Shown here: piece by piece, positions 57,043 through 64,000 of the stretch
Layout of the letters: each line of letters begins with the position of its first letter
How positions within the stretch are numbered: position 1 is the first letter of the stretch
NCBI RefSeq assembly: GCF_001512305.1
Contig: NZ_LNUT01000005.1
Location: forward strand, 1,461,774-1,525,773
Source: Arthrobacter sp. EPSL27
Lineage (GTDB): Bacteria; Actinomycetota; Actinomycetes; Actinomycetales; Micrococcaceae
Direction: 5' to 3'
Length of the DNA stretch: 64,000 nucleotides
Program-made: the position numbers and the translations under genes
The notes under the pieces: model-generated
Database searches by the model: none
What the model saw: the letters and a program-made list of their open reading frames with translations, nothing else
What the model was told of the DNA's origin: nothing

Positions 57043-58440
57043 CTAGGCCCCGGAGACGGGCTCGGCGATTCCTGCGCCGTCCGCGTGCTGCGCGGCCGGC
57101 TGCTGCTTGCCATCCTCCAGCCCCCGCGTTTCCCGGTTGGGCAGGGCGAAGGTGCAGAGCACGCTGAACACGCCGATCCCGGCGAGGAGGAACCCGACGG
57201 CGGCGGCGCCGTTCGTTCCGGCCAGCTGCGCGGCGACGAGCGGCACAATGCCGCCGCCCACGACGCCGGCGAGGTTGTAGCCCATGCCGGCGCCGGTGTA
57301 GCGGTAGCGGGTCTCGAACAGCTCCGGCAGCAAGGCGCCGGCCGGGCCGTAGGCGATGGCAAAGATCACCAGGGTGACAGTGAGCCCCACACCGAAGGCG
57401 AAGACCGTGTTGGCGCTGAGGATGGGGAACAGCACCAGGGACCACGGCACGGCGAGGATGCACGAGGTGGCGATGACCTTCTTGCGGCCGAAGCGGTCCG
57501 AGAGAATGCCGGAGGCCAGGGTGGCTGCGGCCACGAACAGCGAGGCAACGATGCCCGTGCTGAGCACTTCCACCCGTCCCAGCTTCATGCCGGTGGGGCT
57601 CGTGGCGAAGCTGGTGAGGTAGGCCGTGCCCATGTAGAAGAAGGCGAAGAGCAGGGTCAGGGAGCCGCCGGCGAGGAGGATTTCGCGCGGCTGGCGCTTG
57701 ATCGACTCAAGGACGGGCAGCCGGGTGGCGGCGGGGGCGGCCTTGGCGGCGTTCTTGAACACCGGGGTTTCCTCGATGCTCAGGCGGACCCACAGGCCCA
57801 CCATCACCAGCACCGCGCTGAGGATGAACGGCACGCGCCAGCCGATGGAGATGAAGGCTTCCGACTTGTCGCCCAGGGTCAGGTTGGTGATGAGGAACGT
57901 GCCGCTGGCGAGGGCGAAGGCCACCGAGGGGCCGATCTGCGGGAAGGACCCGAAGAGTCCCCGCTTTCCTGTGGGGGCGTATTCCGCCACGAGGAGCGTG
58001 GCGCCGGCCCATTCGCCGCCGACGGCGAGGCCCTGGATGAAGCGCAGCACCACCAGGAGGATCGGGGCTGCGACGCCGATGGTGTTGGCGTCCGGGATGA
58101 ACCCGATGAGTACGGTGGCGATGCCCATCATGAGCAGCGTGGTGATGAGTGTCTTTTTCCGGCCCATCCGGTCACCGAAGTGGCCGAAGACGATGGCGCC
58201 GACAGGACGGGCAAAGAAGGCGACGGCGAAGGTGCCGAAGGAGGCCACGGTGCCGGCCGCGGCGCCGAGCGCCGGGAAGAACACCACCGGGAACACCAGG
58301 GCGGCGGCGGTGCCGTAGATGAAGAAGTCGTAAAACTCGATGGTGGTGCCGGCGAAGCTCGCGAAGGCAACCTTGCGCAGGGTCTTACGGCTGGGCGGCG
58401 CCTGCACCCCGGCAGGCGCAGCGGGTGGAACTGAGGTCAT
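57043..58440 (-). CDS. MHS-type MFS transporter
   Basis: A 465-residue permease with 12 predicted helices. It has the MHS marks GTTIEFYDFFIYGTAAAL, GDRMGRKKTLITTLLMMG and GLAVGGEWAGATLLVAEY. It is related to but distinct from the permeases at 22675 and 43083. ATG 58440 follows GGAGAT. A CRP-like site and a palindrome precede it. Location suggests uptake of the acid handled by the 53742 ligase or neighbouring genes (inference). Confidence 0.87.
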   Translation of the reverse strand: MTSVPPAAPAGVQAPPSRKTLRKVAFASFAGTTIEFYDFFIYGTAAALVFPVVFFPALGAAAGTVASFGTFAVAFFARPVGAIVFGHFGDRMGRKKTLITTLLMMGIATVLIGFIPDANTIGVAAPILLVVLRFIQGLAVGGEWAGATLLVAEYAPTGKRGLFGSFPQIGPSVAFALASGTFLITNLTLGDKSEAFISIGWRVPFILSAVLVMVGLWVRLSIEETPVFKNAAKAAPAATRLPVLESIKRQPREILLAGGSLTLLFAFFYMGTAYLTSFATSPTGMKLGRVEVLSTGIVASLFVAAATLASGILSDRFGRKKVIATSCILAVPWSLVLFPILSANTVFAFGVGLTVTLVIFAIAYGPAGALLPELFETRYRYTGAGMGYNLAGVVGGGIVPLVAAQLAGTNGAAAVGFLLAGIGVFSVLCTFALPNRETRGLEDGKQQPAAQHADGAGIAEPVSGA

Positions 58441-58477
58441 GGCAATCTCCTTTGATGTCAGCCTCGAGACACGGATC

Positions 58478-58493
58478 TGTGACTTGCATCACC
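58478..58493. promoter_or_regulatory. CRP/GlxR-like site upstream of MHS transporter
   Basis: TGTGA-CTTGCA-TCACC matches the TGTGA-N6-TCACA consensus at nine of ten defined bases, 37 bp upstream of the ATG at 58440. Confidence 0.5.
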
Positions 58494-58518
58494 GTAACGA
58501 AAAGCATGGATATCCAAC

Positions 58519-58536
58519 TACCTCCGAAAAGAGGTA
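58519..58536. promoter_or_regulatory. palindrome in the divergent transporter/DUF1761 region
   Basis: TACCTC-CGAAAA-GAGGTA is a perfect 6-6-6 inverted repeat about 25 bp further from the transporter than the CRP-like site. It could bind a dimeric regulator such as the nearby MarR protein; this is inference. Confidence 0.4.
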
Positions 58537-58614
58537 ATTGGCCAAACCGGACCTTCCCGCGGCCGGTCCCCTAGACTGCGACCTAGAACCAACCCTGCAG
58601 CCAAGGAGAACGAC

Positions 58615-59043
58615 GTGATTCCGGAGATCAACATCTGGGCGGTACTGCTGGCCACGCTGTCCAGCATGGTGGTGGGGTCCGTCTGGTACACGCCAAAGGT
58701 GTTCGGCAACTACTGGATGCGCGTCGCCGACGTCTCGCCGAGCGGTGACGCCAGGGACGCCGTCCGGCCCATCCTGGTGACCCTGGTGGTCAGCTTCATC
58801 AGCGCTGCTGTTCTGGCCGGCGCCGCCGCCATCTCACAGCACTTCTACGGCGGGAACTTCCTGGCGAACACGCTGGTCACGGCCGTGATCCTCTGGGCCG
58901 GGTTCACGGCGGCCCGGTTCATCACGCACGACGCGTTCGAGGGCCGCCCGGCCGGCCTGACCGCACTGAACTGCGCGCACGAATTCGTCACGTTGACGGT
59001 CATGGCCCTCATCATCGGCCTGTTCGGGATCAGCGCAGCCTGA
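58615..59043 (+). CDS. DUF1761 family membrane protein
   Basis: A 142-residue protein from GTG 58615 behind AAGGAGA. It has four hydrophobic helices (about 5-25, 48-72, 83-100, 120-140). INIWAVLLATLSSMVVGSVWYTPKVFG is the DUF1761 signature start. No function is established for the family. It is monocistronic, ending at a strong terminator. Confidence 0.85.
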   Translation: MIPEINIWAVLLATLSSMVVGSVWYTPKVFGNYWMRVADVSPSGDARDAVRPILVTLVVSFISAAVLAGAAAISQHFYGGNFLANTLVTAVILWAGFTAARFITHDAFEGRPAGLTALNCAHEFVTLTVMALIIGLFGISAA

Positions 59044-59108
59044 CCGCGCGGCCCACCGCACCGAAATCCCCGCGCTGCACTCCCGCGCTGCGGGTAGTGC
59101 CCTGCGAC

Positions 59109-59159
59109 GCGCAAAAGCCCTGGCGCTACCGGTCTACGGCAGCGCCAGGGCTTTTGCGC
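59109..59159. terminator. bidirectional terminator (19-bp perfect stem)
   Basis: GCGCAAAAGCCCTGGCGCT (59109-59127) and its exact complement (59141-59159) flank a 13-nt loop, with A4/T4 runs near the stem base on both strands. It lies between the convergent DUF1761 and enoyl-CoA hydratase genes. Confidence 0.9.
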
Positions 59160-59218
59160 ATCGCGGAGCGTTTCCCGCAGCGCCAGGTCCCGCAGCGCCG
59201 TACGGTCCGCTCCCCTGC

Positions 59219-59998
59219 TTAACGGTGGGTGAAGTCCGGCTGGCGCTTCTCGGCGAAGGCCGCCATGCCCTCTTTCTGGTCCGCGGTGGCGAACAGGGAA
59301 TGGAATACCCGCCGTTCAAACAGCACACCCTGGGCCAGCCCGGTCTCGAAGGCTGCGTTGACCGCCTCCTTGGCCACCATGGCCACCGGTTTGGACTTGG
59401 ACGCGATGACCTCGGCTGCTTTGAGGGCCTCCTCGACGACGTCCGCGGCCGGCACCACCCGGGACACGAGGCCGGCGCGTTCGGCCTCCGCGGCGTCCAT
59501 CATGCGTCCGGTCAGGATCATGTCCATCGCCTTGGATTTTCCGACCGCGCGGGTGAGGCGCTGCGAGCCGCCCATCCCCGGCAGCACGCCAAGGTTGATT
59601 TCGGGCTGGCCGAACTTGGCGTTGTCCCCGGCAATGATGAAGTCACACATCATGGCGAGCTCGCAGCCGCCGCCGAGCGCGAACCCGGACACGGCCGCGA
59701 CCACCGGGATCCGCAGCCGGGTGAAGTCCTCCCAGCCGCGGAACCAGTCGGCCGCGTACATGTCCATGTAGTCCTTGGCCTGCATCTCCTTGATGTCCGC
59801 GCCGGCCGCGAAGGCCTTGGCGGAGCCGGTCAGCACCACGGCCCCCACCTCCGGGTCGGCGTCCATGGCGGACACGGCCGCCACCACCTCGTCCATGGTG
59901 GCCTTGTTGAGGGCGTTCAGCGCCTGGGGCCGGTTGAGCGTCACGAGGCCCACCCGGCCGCGCCGCTCCACGAGAATGTTGGTGTACTGCTCCGTCAT
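59219..59998 (-). CDS. enoyl-CoA hydratase (crotonase family)
   Basis: A 259-residue crotonase. The oxyanion loops are AFAAGADIKEM and GFALGGGCELAMMCD. The two catalytic Glu lie in GGGCELAMM and in FGQPEINLGVLPGMGGSQRL. It is the last gene of the mmsA - hydrolase - mmsB - hydratase operon, where hydration of methacrylyl-CoA to 3-hydroxyisobutyryl-CoA is the fitting step. Sequence alone would also allow a general short-chain hydratase. Confidence 0.9.
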   Translation of the reverse strand: MTEQYTNILVERRGRVGLVTLNRPQALNALNKATMDEVVAAVSAMDADPEVGAVVLTGSAKAFAAGADIKEMQAKDYMDMYAADWFRGWEDFTRLRIPVVAAVSGFALGGGCELAMMCDFIIAGDNAKFGQPEINLGVLPGMGGSQRLTRAVGKSKAMDMILTGRMMDAAEAERAGLVSRVVPAADVVEEALKAAEVIASKSKPVAMVAKEAVNAAFETGLAQGVLFERRVFHSLFATADQKEGMAAFAEKRQPDFTHR

Positions 59999-60058
59999 GC
60001 CTGTCCCCTCAGCTGCTGTTTGAAAGTGTTTGCTGCCCGGACATGGTGCCCGGTACGG

Positions 60059-61009
60059 TCAGTGCCCGGATTTGTCCCGGATGTCCGTGATGATGCCGGA
60101 GAAGTCCCGGCCGGCCCCGCCCTCCGCGGCAAACGTATCGTAGATTTCGGACGCCAGCGGCCCCAGCCGTGCGGCGACGCCGGTGCTTTCCAGCGCGTTC
60201 AGCGCCAGTTTGAGGTCCTTGGCCATGAGCGCTCCCGCGAAGCCGGGCTGGTAGTCGCGGTTGGCGGGGCTGGTGGGGACCGGCCCCGGAACGGGGCAGT
60301 TGGTGGTCAGCGCCCAGCACTGGCCGGACGCCGCAGATGCGACGTCGAACAGGGCCTGGTGCGTGAGTCCCAGCTTCTCCCCGAGCACAAACGCCTCGCT
60401 GACGGCAATCATGGAGACGCCGAGGATCATGTTGTTGCAGATCTTCGCGGCCTGCCCGGCACCGTGCCCGCCGCAGTGCACCACCCGCTTGCCCATGATT
60501 TCCAGCAGGGGCCGGACCGCCTCGAAGTCCTCCGGAAGCGCCCCCACCATAAACGTCAGGGTGCCCGCTTCGGCCCCCACCACGCCGCCGGACACCGGGG
60601 CGTCGACGGCCCGGTGGCCGGCTGCCACGGCGAGTTCGGCGGCTTCCCGGGCCTCGTCCACGTTGATGGTGGAGCAGTCCAGGAAGAGGGTGCCCGGCGG
60701 TGCGGCCTCGAGCAGGCCTGGCCCGCCGGCCGTGCCGCGGTAGGCGTCCAGCAGGTGCTTTCCGCTGGGCAGCATGGTCAGGACGACGGCGGCCCCGGCT
60801 ACTGCCTCGGCGGCCGTGTCCGCTGTGGCGATGCCGTGCGCCCGGGCTGTCTCCAGCGCGGCCGGCACCACATCGAATCCGGTCAGCGTGTGGCCGGCCT
60901 TGACCAGGTTGGCCGCCATCGGTCCGCCCATGTGGCCGAGGCCCAGGAACGCGATGGTGCCGGCCGGCTCCCCGGACTGGCCCTGTTCAGGGGTGGTGGT
61001 CTCAGACAT
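60059..61009 (-). CDS. mmsB: 3-hydroxyisobutyrate dehydrogenase
   Basis: A 316-residue beta-hydroxyacid dehydrogenase. The NAD motif is FLGLGHMGGPMAANLVKAG (about 20-38). The substrate loop is DAPVSGGVVGAEAGTLTFMVG, and the catalytic Lys is in GAGQAAKICNNMIL. It oxidises 3-hydroxyisobutyrate to methylmalonate semialdehyde. It overlaps the 3-hydroxyisobutyryl-CoA hydrolase gene by 8 nt. Confidence 0.92.
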   Translation of the reverse strand: MSETTTPEQGQSGEPAGTIAFLGLGHMGGPMAANLVKAGHTLTGFDVVPAALETARAHGIATADTAAEAVAGAAVVLTMLPSGKHLLDAYRGTAGGPGLLEAAPPGTLFLDCSTINVDEAREAAELAVAAGHRAVDAPVSGGVVGAEAGTLTFMVGALPEDFEAVRPLLEIMGKRVVHCGGHGAGQAAKICNNMILGVSMIAVSEAFVLGEKLGLTHQALFDVASAASGQCWALTTNCPVPGPVPTSPANRDYQPGFAGALMAKDLKLALNALESTGVAARLGPLASEIYDTFAAEGGAGRDFSGIITDIRDKSGH

Positions 61010-62075
61010 TGTCCCGCTCCTTTGCCAGCTTCAGTTCCCGGTCGCCCAGCGGCGCAAAATAGGAGTCGACGTCGTCCGCGCTGACCTCCGCCAGGGTGGC
61101 CGGCTGCCAGTGCGGCTCGCGGTCCTTGTCCACCACCTGCGCGCGGATGCCCTCGCGGAAATCCGGCCCGGCCAGGAACCGCAGCCCCACCCGGTATTCC
61201 TGCTCCAAGGCTTCCTCAAGGCTCAGCCCCCGGACCCGGCGCAGCGATGCCAGCGCCACCTTCACGGCGGTGGGCGACTTGGCCTCGATCGTGCCGGCGG
61301 TCTCGGCGGCTTCCCCGCCAAAGTCCCGCAGCCGGCGGACGATCTCCTCGGCGTCGTCGCAGGAATAGCAGGCGTCGATCCATTCCTGCTGGGCAGCCAG
61401 CGCCGAGCGCGGGGGCTCCCCGAGAAAGCGTGCGACGGCGGTGTCCGGCGCCTCGGTCTCCAGCGCCGCCGCCAGGTCCGCGAGGTCCGCGGACGGCACG
61501 AAGTGGTCCGCCAGTCCAAGGAACAGGGCGTCGGAGCCGCTCAGGTGCGCTCCCGTGAGGGCCGCATGGGTGCCCGTCTCCCCCGGCGAGCGGGAGAGCA
61601 GCAGGGTTCCGCCGACGTCGGGCACAAACCCGATGGTGGTCTCCGGCATGCCCATCCGGGTGCGTTCCGTGACGATCCGGACCGAGCCGTGCGCGGAGAT
61701 CCCCACCCCGCCGCCCAGGACCAGCCCGTCCATGAACGCGATGTACGGCTTGGGGTACTCGGAAATCAGCAGGTTCAGCTGGTACTCCTCCGCCCAGAAG
61801 TCGGCCGTCGCGTCGCCGCCGTCGATCATGTCGCGGTAGATGGCCACGATGTCGCCGCCGGCGCACAGCCCCCGGTCGCCGGCGCCGCGGACCAGGACCG
61901 CCGCGACGTCGTCGTCGTCCGCCCACAGGGTGAGCTGTTCCAGCATGGCGGCGGCCATGCCGGCGGTGAGCGCGTTGACGGCCCGGGGCCGGTTCAGCGT
62001 GACGACGCCGAGCCGGCCGCGCCGTTCAAAGAGCACTTCCGCGGGATCGGAGTCCGCGGAGTGTTTGCCCGTCAT
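61002..62075 (-). CDS. 3-hydroxyisobutyryl-CoA hydrolase
   Basis: A 357-residue crotonase-fold hydrolase starting at ATG 62075, overlapping the mmsA stop. RGAGDRGLCAGGDIVAIYRD, GLVLGGGVGISAHGSVRIV and TTIGFVPDVGGTLLLSR (acidic residue retained in MPETTIGF) are characteristic of HIBCH rather than simple hydratases, as is the C-terminal hydroxyisobutyryl-binding extension. It frees 3-hydroxyisobutyrate for MmsB. Confidence 0.9.
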   Translation of the reverse strand: MTGKHSADSDPAEVLFERRGRLGVVTLNRPRAVNALTAGMAAAMLEQLTLWADDDDVAAVLVRGAGDRGLCAGGDIVAIYRDMIDGGDATADFWAEEYQLNLLISEYPKPYIAFMDGLVLGGGVGISAHGSVRIVTERTRMGMPETTIGFVPDVGGTLLLSRSPGETGTHAALTGAHLSGSDALFLGLADHFVPSADLADLAAALETEAPDTAVARFLGEPPRSALAAQQEWIDACYSCDDAEEIVRRLRDFGGEAAETAGTIEAKSPTAVKVALASLRRVRGLSLEEALEQEYRVGLRFLAGPDFREGIRAQVVDKDREPHWQPATLAEVSADDVDSYFAPLGDRELKLAKERDNV

Positions 62076-63574
62076 CAGCTGCCTTCCGGCATGACGAAGC
62101 TGGCACCGGTGCGGATGCCGGACGGCCAGCGGGTGGTGACCGTTTTGGTCTTGGTGTAGAAGCGGAAGGCGTCCGCGCCGTGCTGGTTGAGGTCGCCGAA
62201 GCCGGAGGCTTTCCAGCCGCCGAACGTGTAGTACGCGATCGGGACGGGGATGGGGACGTTGATGCCCACCATGCCCACCTGGACCCGGCTGGCGAAATCG
62301 CGGGCGGAGTCGCCGTCGCGGGTGAAGATGGCCACGCCGTTGCCGAACTCGTGTTCGCTGCACAGGCGCAGCGCCTCGTCGTAGTCCTCGGCGCGGAGGA
62401 CGCTCAGGACCGGGCCGAAGATCTCCTCCTTGTAGATGGTCATGTCCTTGGTGACGTTGTCGAAGAGCGTGGGCCCGACCCAGAAGCCGCCCTCGTAGCC
62501 GTCGACCTTGAGGCCGCGGCCGTCAGCCAGCAAGGTGGCGCCCTGGTCGACGCCGGCCTGGATGTAGCCTTCGATCCGTTCCTTGGCGGACGCGGCCACC
62601 ACCGGGCCGAAGTCCGAGTCCTTGGCGAGGCTGTGGCCGACCTTGAGGTCCGCGATCCGTTCCTGCAGCTTTGCGACCAGGGCGTCGCCGGTGGCCTTGC
62701 CGACCGGGACGGCCACGGAGATCGCCATGCAGCGTTCGCCGGCGGAGCCGAAGCCGGCCCCCATGAGGGCGTCTGCGGCCATGTCCAGGTCCGCGTCCGG
62801 CATGATCACCATGTGGTTCTTGGCGCCGCCGAAGCACTGGGCGCGCTTGCCGTGGGCGGCGGCCGTGGCGTAGATGTACTGCGCGATCGGGGTGGAGCCG
62901 ACGAAGCCGACGGCTTGGACGCGGGGGTCCTCCAGGAGCGCGTCCACGGCTTCCTTGTCGCCGTTGACCACGTTGAAGACGCCGGCAGGCAGGCCGGCCT
63001 CGGTGAACAGTTCGGCGAGCCGCAACGGTACAGAGGGGTCGCGTTCGGACGGCTTGAGGACGAAGGAGTTGCCCGCGGCGAGCGCCGGGCCGGACTTCCA
63101 CAGCGGGATCATCGCGGGGAAGTTGAACGGGGTGATGCCGGCGACGACGCCGAGCGGCTGGCGCAGCGAGTGGACGTCGATGCCGGTTCCGGCACTGTCC
63201 GAGAACTCGCCCTTGAGCAGGTGCGGGGCGCCGGCGGCGAATTCGACCACCTCGATGCCGCGCTGGATGTCGCCCTTCGCGTCGAGGAAGGTCTTGCCGT
63301 GCTCGGAGGACAGCAGGGTGGCGAGCTCGTCCAGGTTCTGGTTGACCAGGTCGACGAACTTGAGCAGGATGCGGCCGCGGCGCTGCGGATTCATGGCGGC
63401 CCATTCGAGCTGGCCCTTTTCAGCGTTGGAGACCACGTTGCGGACTTCCTCGGCGCTGGCCAGCGGCACCCGGGCCTGGACCTCGCCGGTGCAGGGATCG
63501 TAGACATCGCTGAAGCGCCCGGAGGTGCCTTCAACATGCTGCCCGTCAATGTAGTGGGATAGCTCGCGAACCAT
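62075..63574 (-). CDS. mmsA: methylmalonate-semialdehyde dehydrogenase (CoA-acylating)
   Basis: A 499-residue aldehyde dehydrogenase, first gene of the valine-degradation operon. The nucleophile Cys is in GSAGERCMAISVAV (about residue 285). ITPFNFPAMIPLWKSGPALAAGN and CFGGAKNHMVIMPDADLD are MmsA hallmarks; unlike other ALDHs the general-base Glu position lies in this NH motif. It converts methylmalonate semialdehyde to propionyl-CoA, CO2 and NADH. The upstream region carries a CRP-like site and the 17-bp promoter element. Confidence 0.95.
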   Translation of the reverse strand: MVRELSHYIDGQHVEGTSGRFSDVYDPCTGEVQARVPLASAEEVRNVVSNAEKGQLEWAAMNPQRRGRILLKFVDLVNQNLDELATLLSSEHGKTFLDAKGDIQRGIEVVEFAAGAPHLLKGEFSDSAGTGIDVHSLRQPLGVVAGITPFNFPAMIPLWKSGPALAAGNSFVLKPSERDPSVPLRLAELFTEAGLPAGVFNVVNGDKEAVDALLEDPRVQAVGFVGSTPIAQYIYATAAAHGKRAQCFGGAKNHMVIMPDADLDMAADALMGAGFGSAGERCMAISVAVPVGKATGDALVAKLQERIADLKVGHSLAKDSDFGPVVAASAKERIEGYIQAGVDQGATLLADGRGLKVDGYEGGFWVGPTLFDNVTKDMTIYKEEIFGPVLSVLRAEDYDEALRLCSEHEFGNGVAIFTRDGDSARDFASRVQVGMVGINVPIPVPIAYYTFGGWKASGFGDLNQHGADAFRFYTKTKTVTTRWPSGIRTGASFVMPEGS

Positions 63575-63625
63575 GGGGGAATGCTCCTTTGCACCGTGTG
63601 ATTGCCGTGTGGCGGCCGGGCCGCC

Positions 63626-63641
63626 TGTGACTCACGTCATC
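63626..63641. promoter_or_regulatory. CRP/GlxR-like site upstream of mmsA
   Basis: TGTGA-CTCACG-TCATC matches the TGTGA-N6-TCACA consensus at eight of ten defined bases. It sits 12 nt downstream of the TATATT box on the minus strand, so it should lie just past the mmsA start site. Confidence 0.42.
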
Positions 63642-63652
63642 TTCCGTTCCTG

Positions 63653-63669
63653 AATATACTCGGACTTCC
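63653..63669 (-). promoter_or_regulatory. mmsA promoter element shared with the 53742 ligase
   Basis: On the minus strand GGAAGTCCGAGTATATT, with TATATT as a likely -10, is a 15/17 match to 53632-53648. The mmsA ATG is 78 nt downstream. Confidence 0.45.
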
Positions 63670-63737
63670 TACTAAATTCCAGAGGTGGCGGCGGCGCGCA
63701 GCGTCGCCGGGAAGCCAAGTTCGGTAAGTTAGGGACT

Positions 63738-64000
63738 GTGAAGATAGCTACCTGGAATGTGAACTCGCTCCGTGCCCGTGCCGACCGCGTGGAAGCCTGG
63801 CTTCAGCGCACCGACTGCGATGTCCTGGCCATCCAGGAAACCAAGTGCAAGGACGAGAACTTCCCCTGGGAGCTCTTCGAGAACATGGGCTACGAAGTGG
63901 CGCACTTCGGCCTGTCCCAGTGGAACGGCGTGGCGATCGCCTCCCGGGTGGGGCTCGACGACGTCGAACGCACCTTCCTGGACCAGCCCGTCTTCGGCAA
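63738..64000 (+). CDS. xth: exodeoxyribonuclease III, 5' part only
   Basis: A partial gene: 87 codons from GTG 63738, continuing past the window end. VKIATWNVNSLRARADRVEAWL and VLAIQETKCKDENFP (catalytic Glu) define the ExoIII/AP-endonuclease family of base-excision repair, and QWNGVAIASR is also conserved. A -10-like TAAGTT (63725-63730) ends 7 nt before the GTG, hinting at a short or absent leader. Confidence 0.93.
   Translation, partial: MKIATWNVNSLRARADRVEAWLQRTDCDVLAIQETKCKDENFPWELFENMGYEVAHFGLSQWNGVAIASRVGLDDVERTFLDQPVFG

Overview
This window looks like the chromosome of a high-GC actinobacterium of the Arthrobacter/Pseudarthrobacter type. Base composition is uniformly G+C-rich and GTG/TTG starts are common. 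The heat-shock operon is dnaK-grpE-dnaJ-hspR with HspR inverted-repeat (HAIR) operators. The ring-cleavage enzyme HpaD has the same metal-ligand numbering as the characterised Arthrobacter/Brevibacterium enzymes. The genus is inferred from family knowledge, not from a database search. No rRNA, tRNA or CRISPR array was seen.

Layout. 1-5 kb: a GntR regulator and the homoprotocatechuate meta-cleavage genes hpaE-D-H-I. 5-10.4 kb (minus strand): a small membrane protein, hspR, dnaJ, grpE, dnaK and a tandem-repeat acidic protein. 10.5-12.5 kb: a TetR regulator divergent from a nucleotide-sugar-epimerase-like gene, sharing palindromic operators. 12.5-15 kb: a broken IS110-family element whose recombinase is truncated directly against a 2-oxoacid dehydrogenase E2 gene that has lost its lipoyl domain, followed by a carrier protein. 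15-17.3 kb: a flavin monooxygenase and a probably leaderless nadE. 17.4-21.1 kb: an IclR regulator divergent from a two-subunit CoA-transferase and a thiolase. 21.1-28.5 kb: a PucR regulator, transporter, acyl-CoA ligase, SDR, 3-hydroxyacyl-CoA dehydrogenase and zinc alcohol dehydrogenase. 28.6-34.5 kb: a PEP-synthase/rifampicin-phosphotransferase-like enzyme, two alpha/beta hydrolases and a glycosyltransferase. 34.5-43 kb: a cold-shock gene and a full kdpFABCDE potassium operon headed by an unnamed 39-residue membrane peptide.

43-52.3 kb: a LysR-centred catabolic module with a type III CoA-transferase, thioesterase, acyl-CoA dehydrogenase, SDR, thiolase, MaoC hydratase and MHS transporter on one side and a glutaryl-CoA-dehydrogenase-like enzyme on the other. 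Read together it could convert glutarate (or a related dicarboxylate) to acetyl-CoA. 52.3-58.4 kb: another acyl-CoA dehydrogenase, an acyl-CoA ligase, MarR and GAF-LuxR regulators and an MHS transporter. 58.6-63.6 kb: a DUF1761 membrane protein and the distal valine-degradation genes (enoyl-CoA hydratase, mmsB, 3-hydroxyisobutyryl-CoA hydrolase, mmsA). The window ends inside an exonuclease III gene.

The most interesting signals are: the IS110 remnant with a structured upstream non-coding region (bridge-RNA candidate) and a 29-bp inverted repeat at its junction with the broken E2 gene; three glutaryl-CoA-dehydrogenase-family enzymes that differ at the substrate-anchoring residue; LysR boxes repeated on both sides of lysR; CRP/GlxR-like palindromes in front of several unlinked catabolic units, two of which also share a 17-bp promoter element; and the kdp leader peptide.
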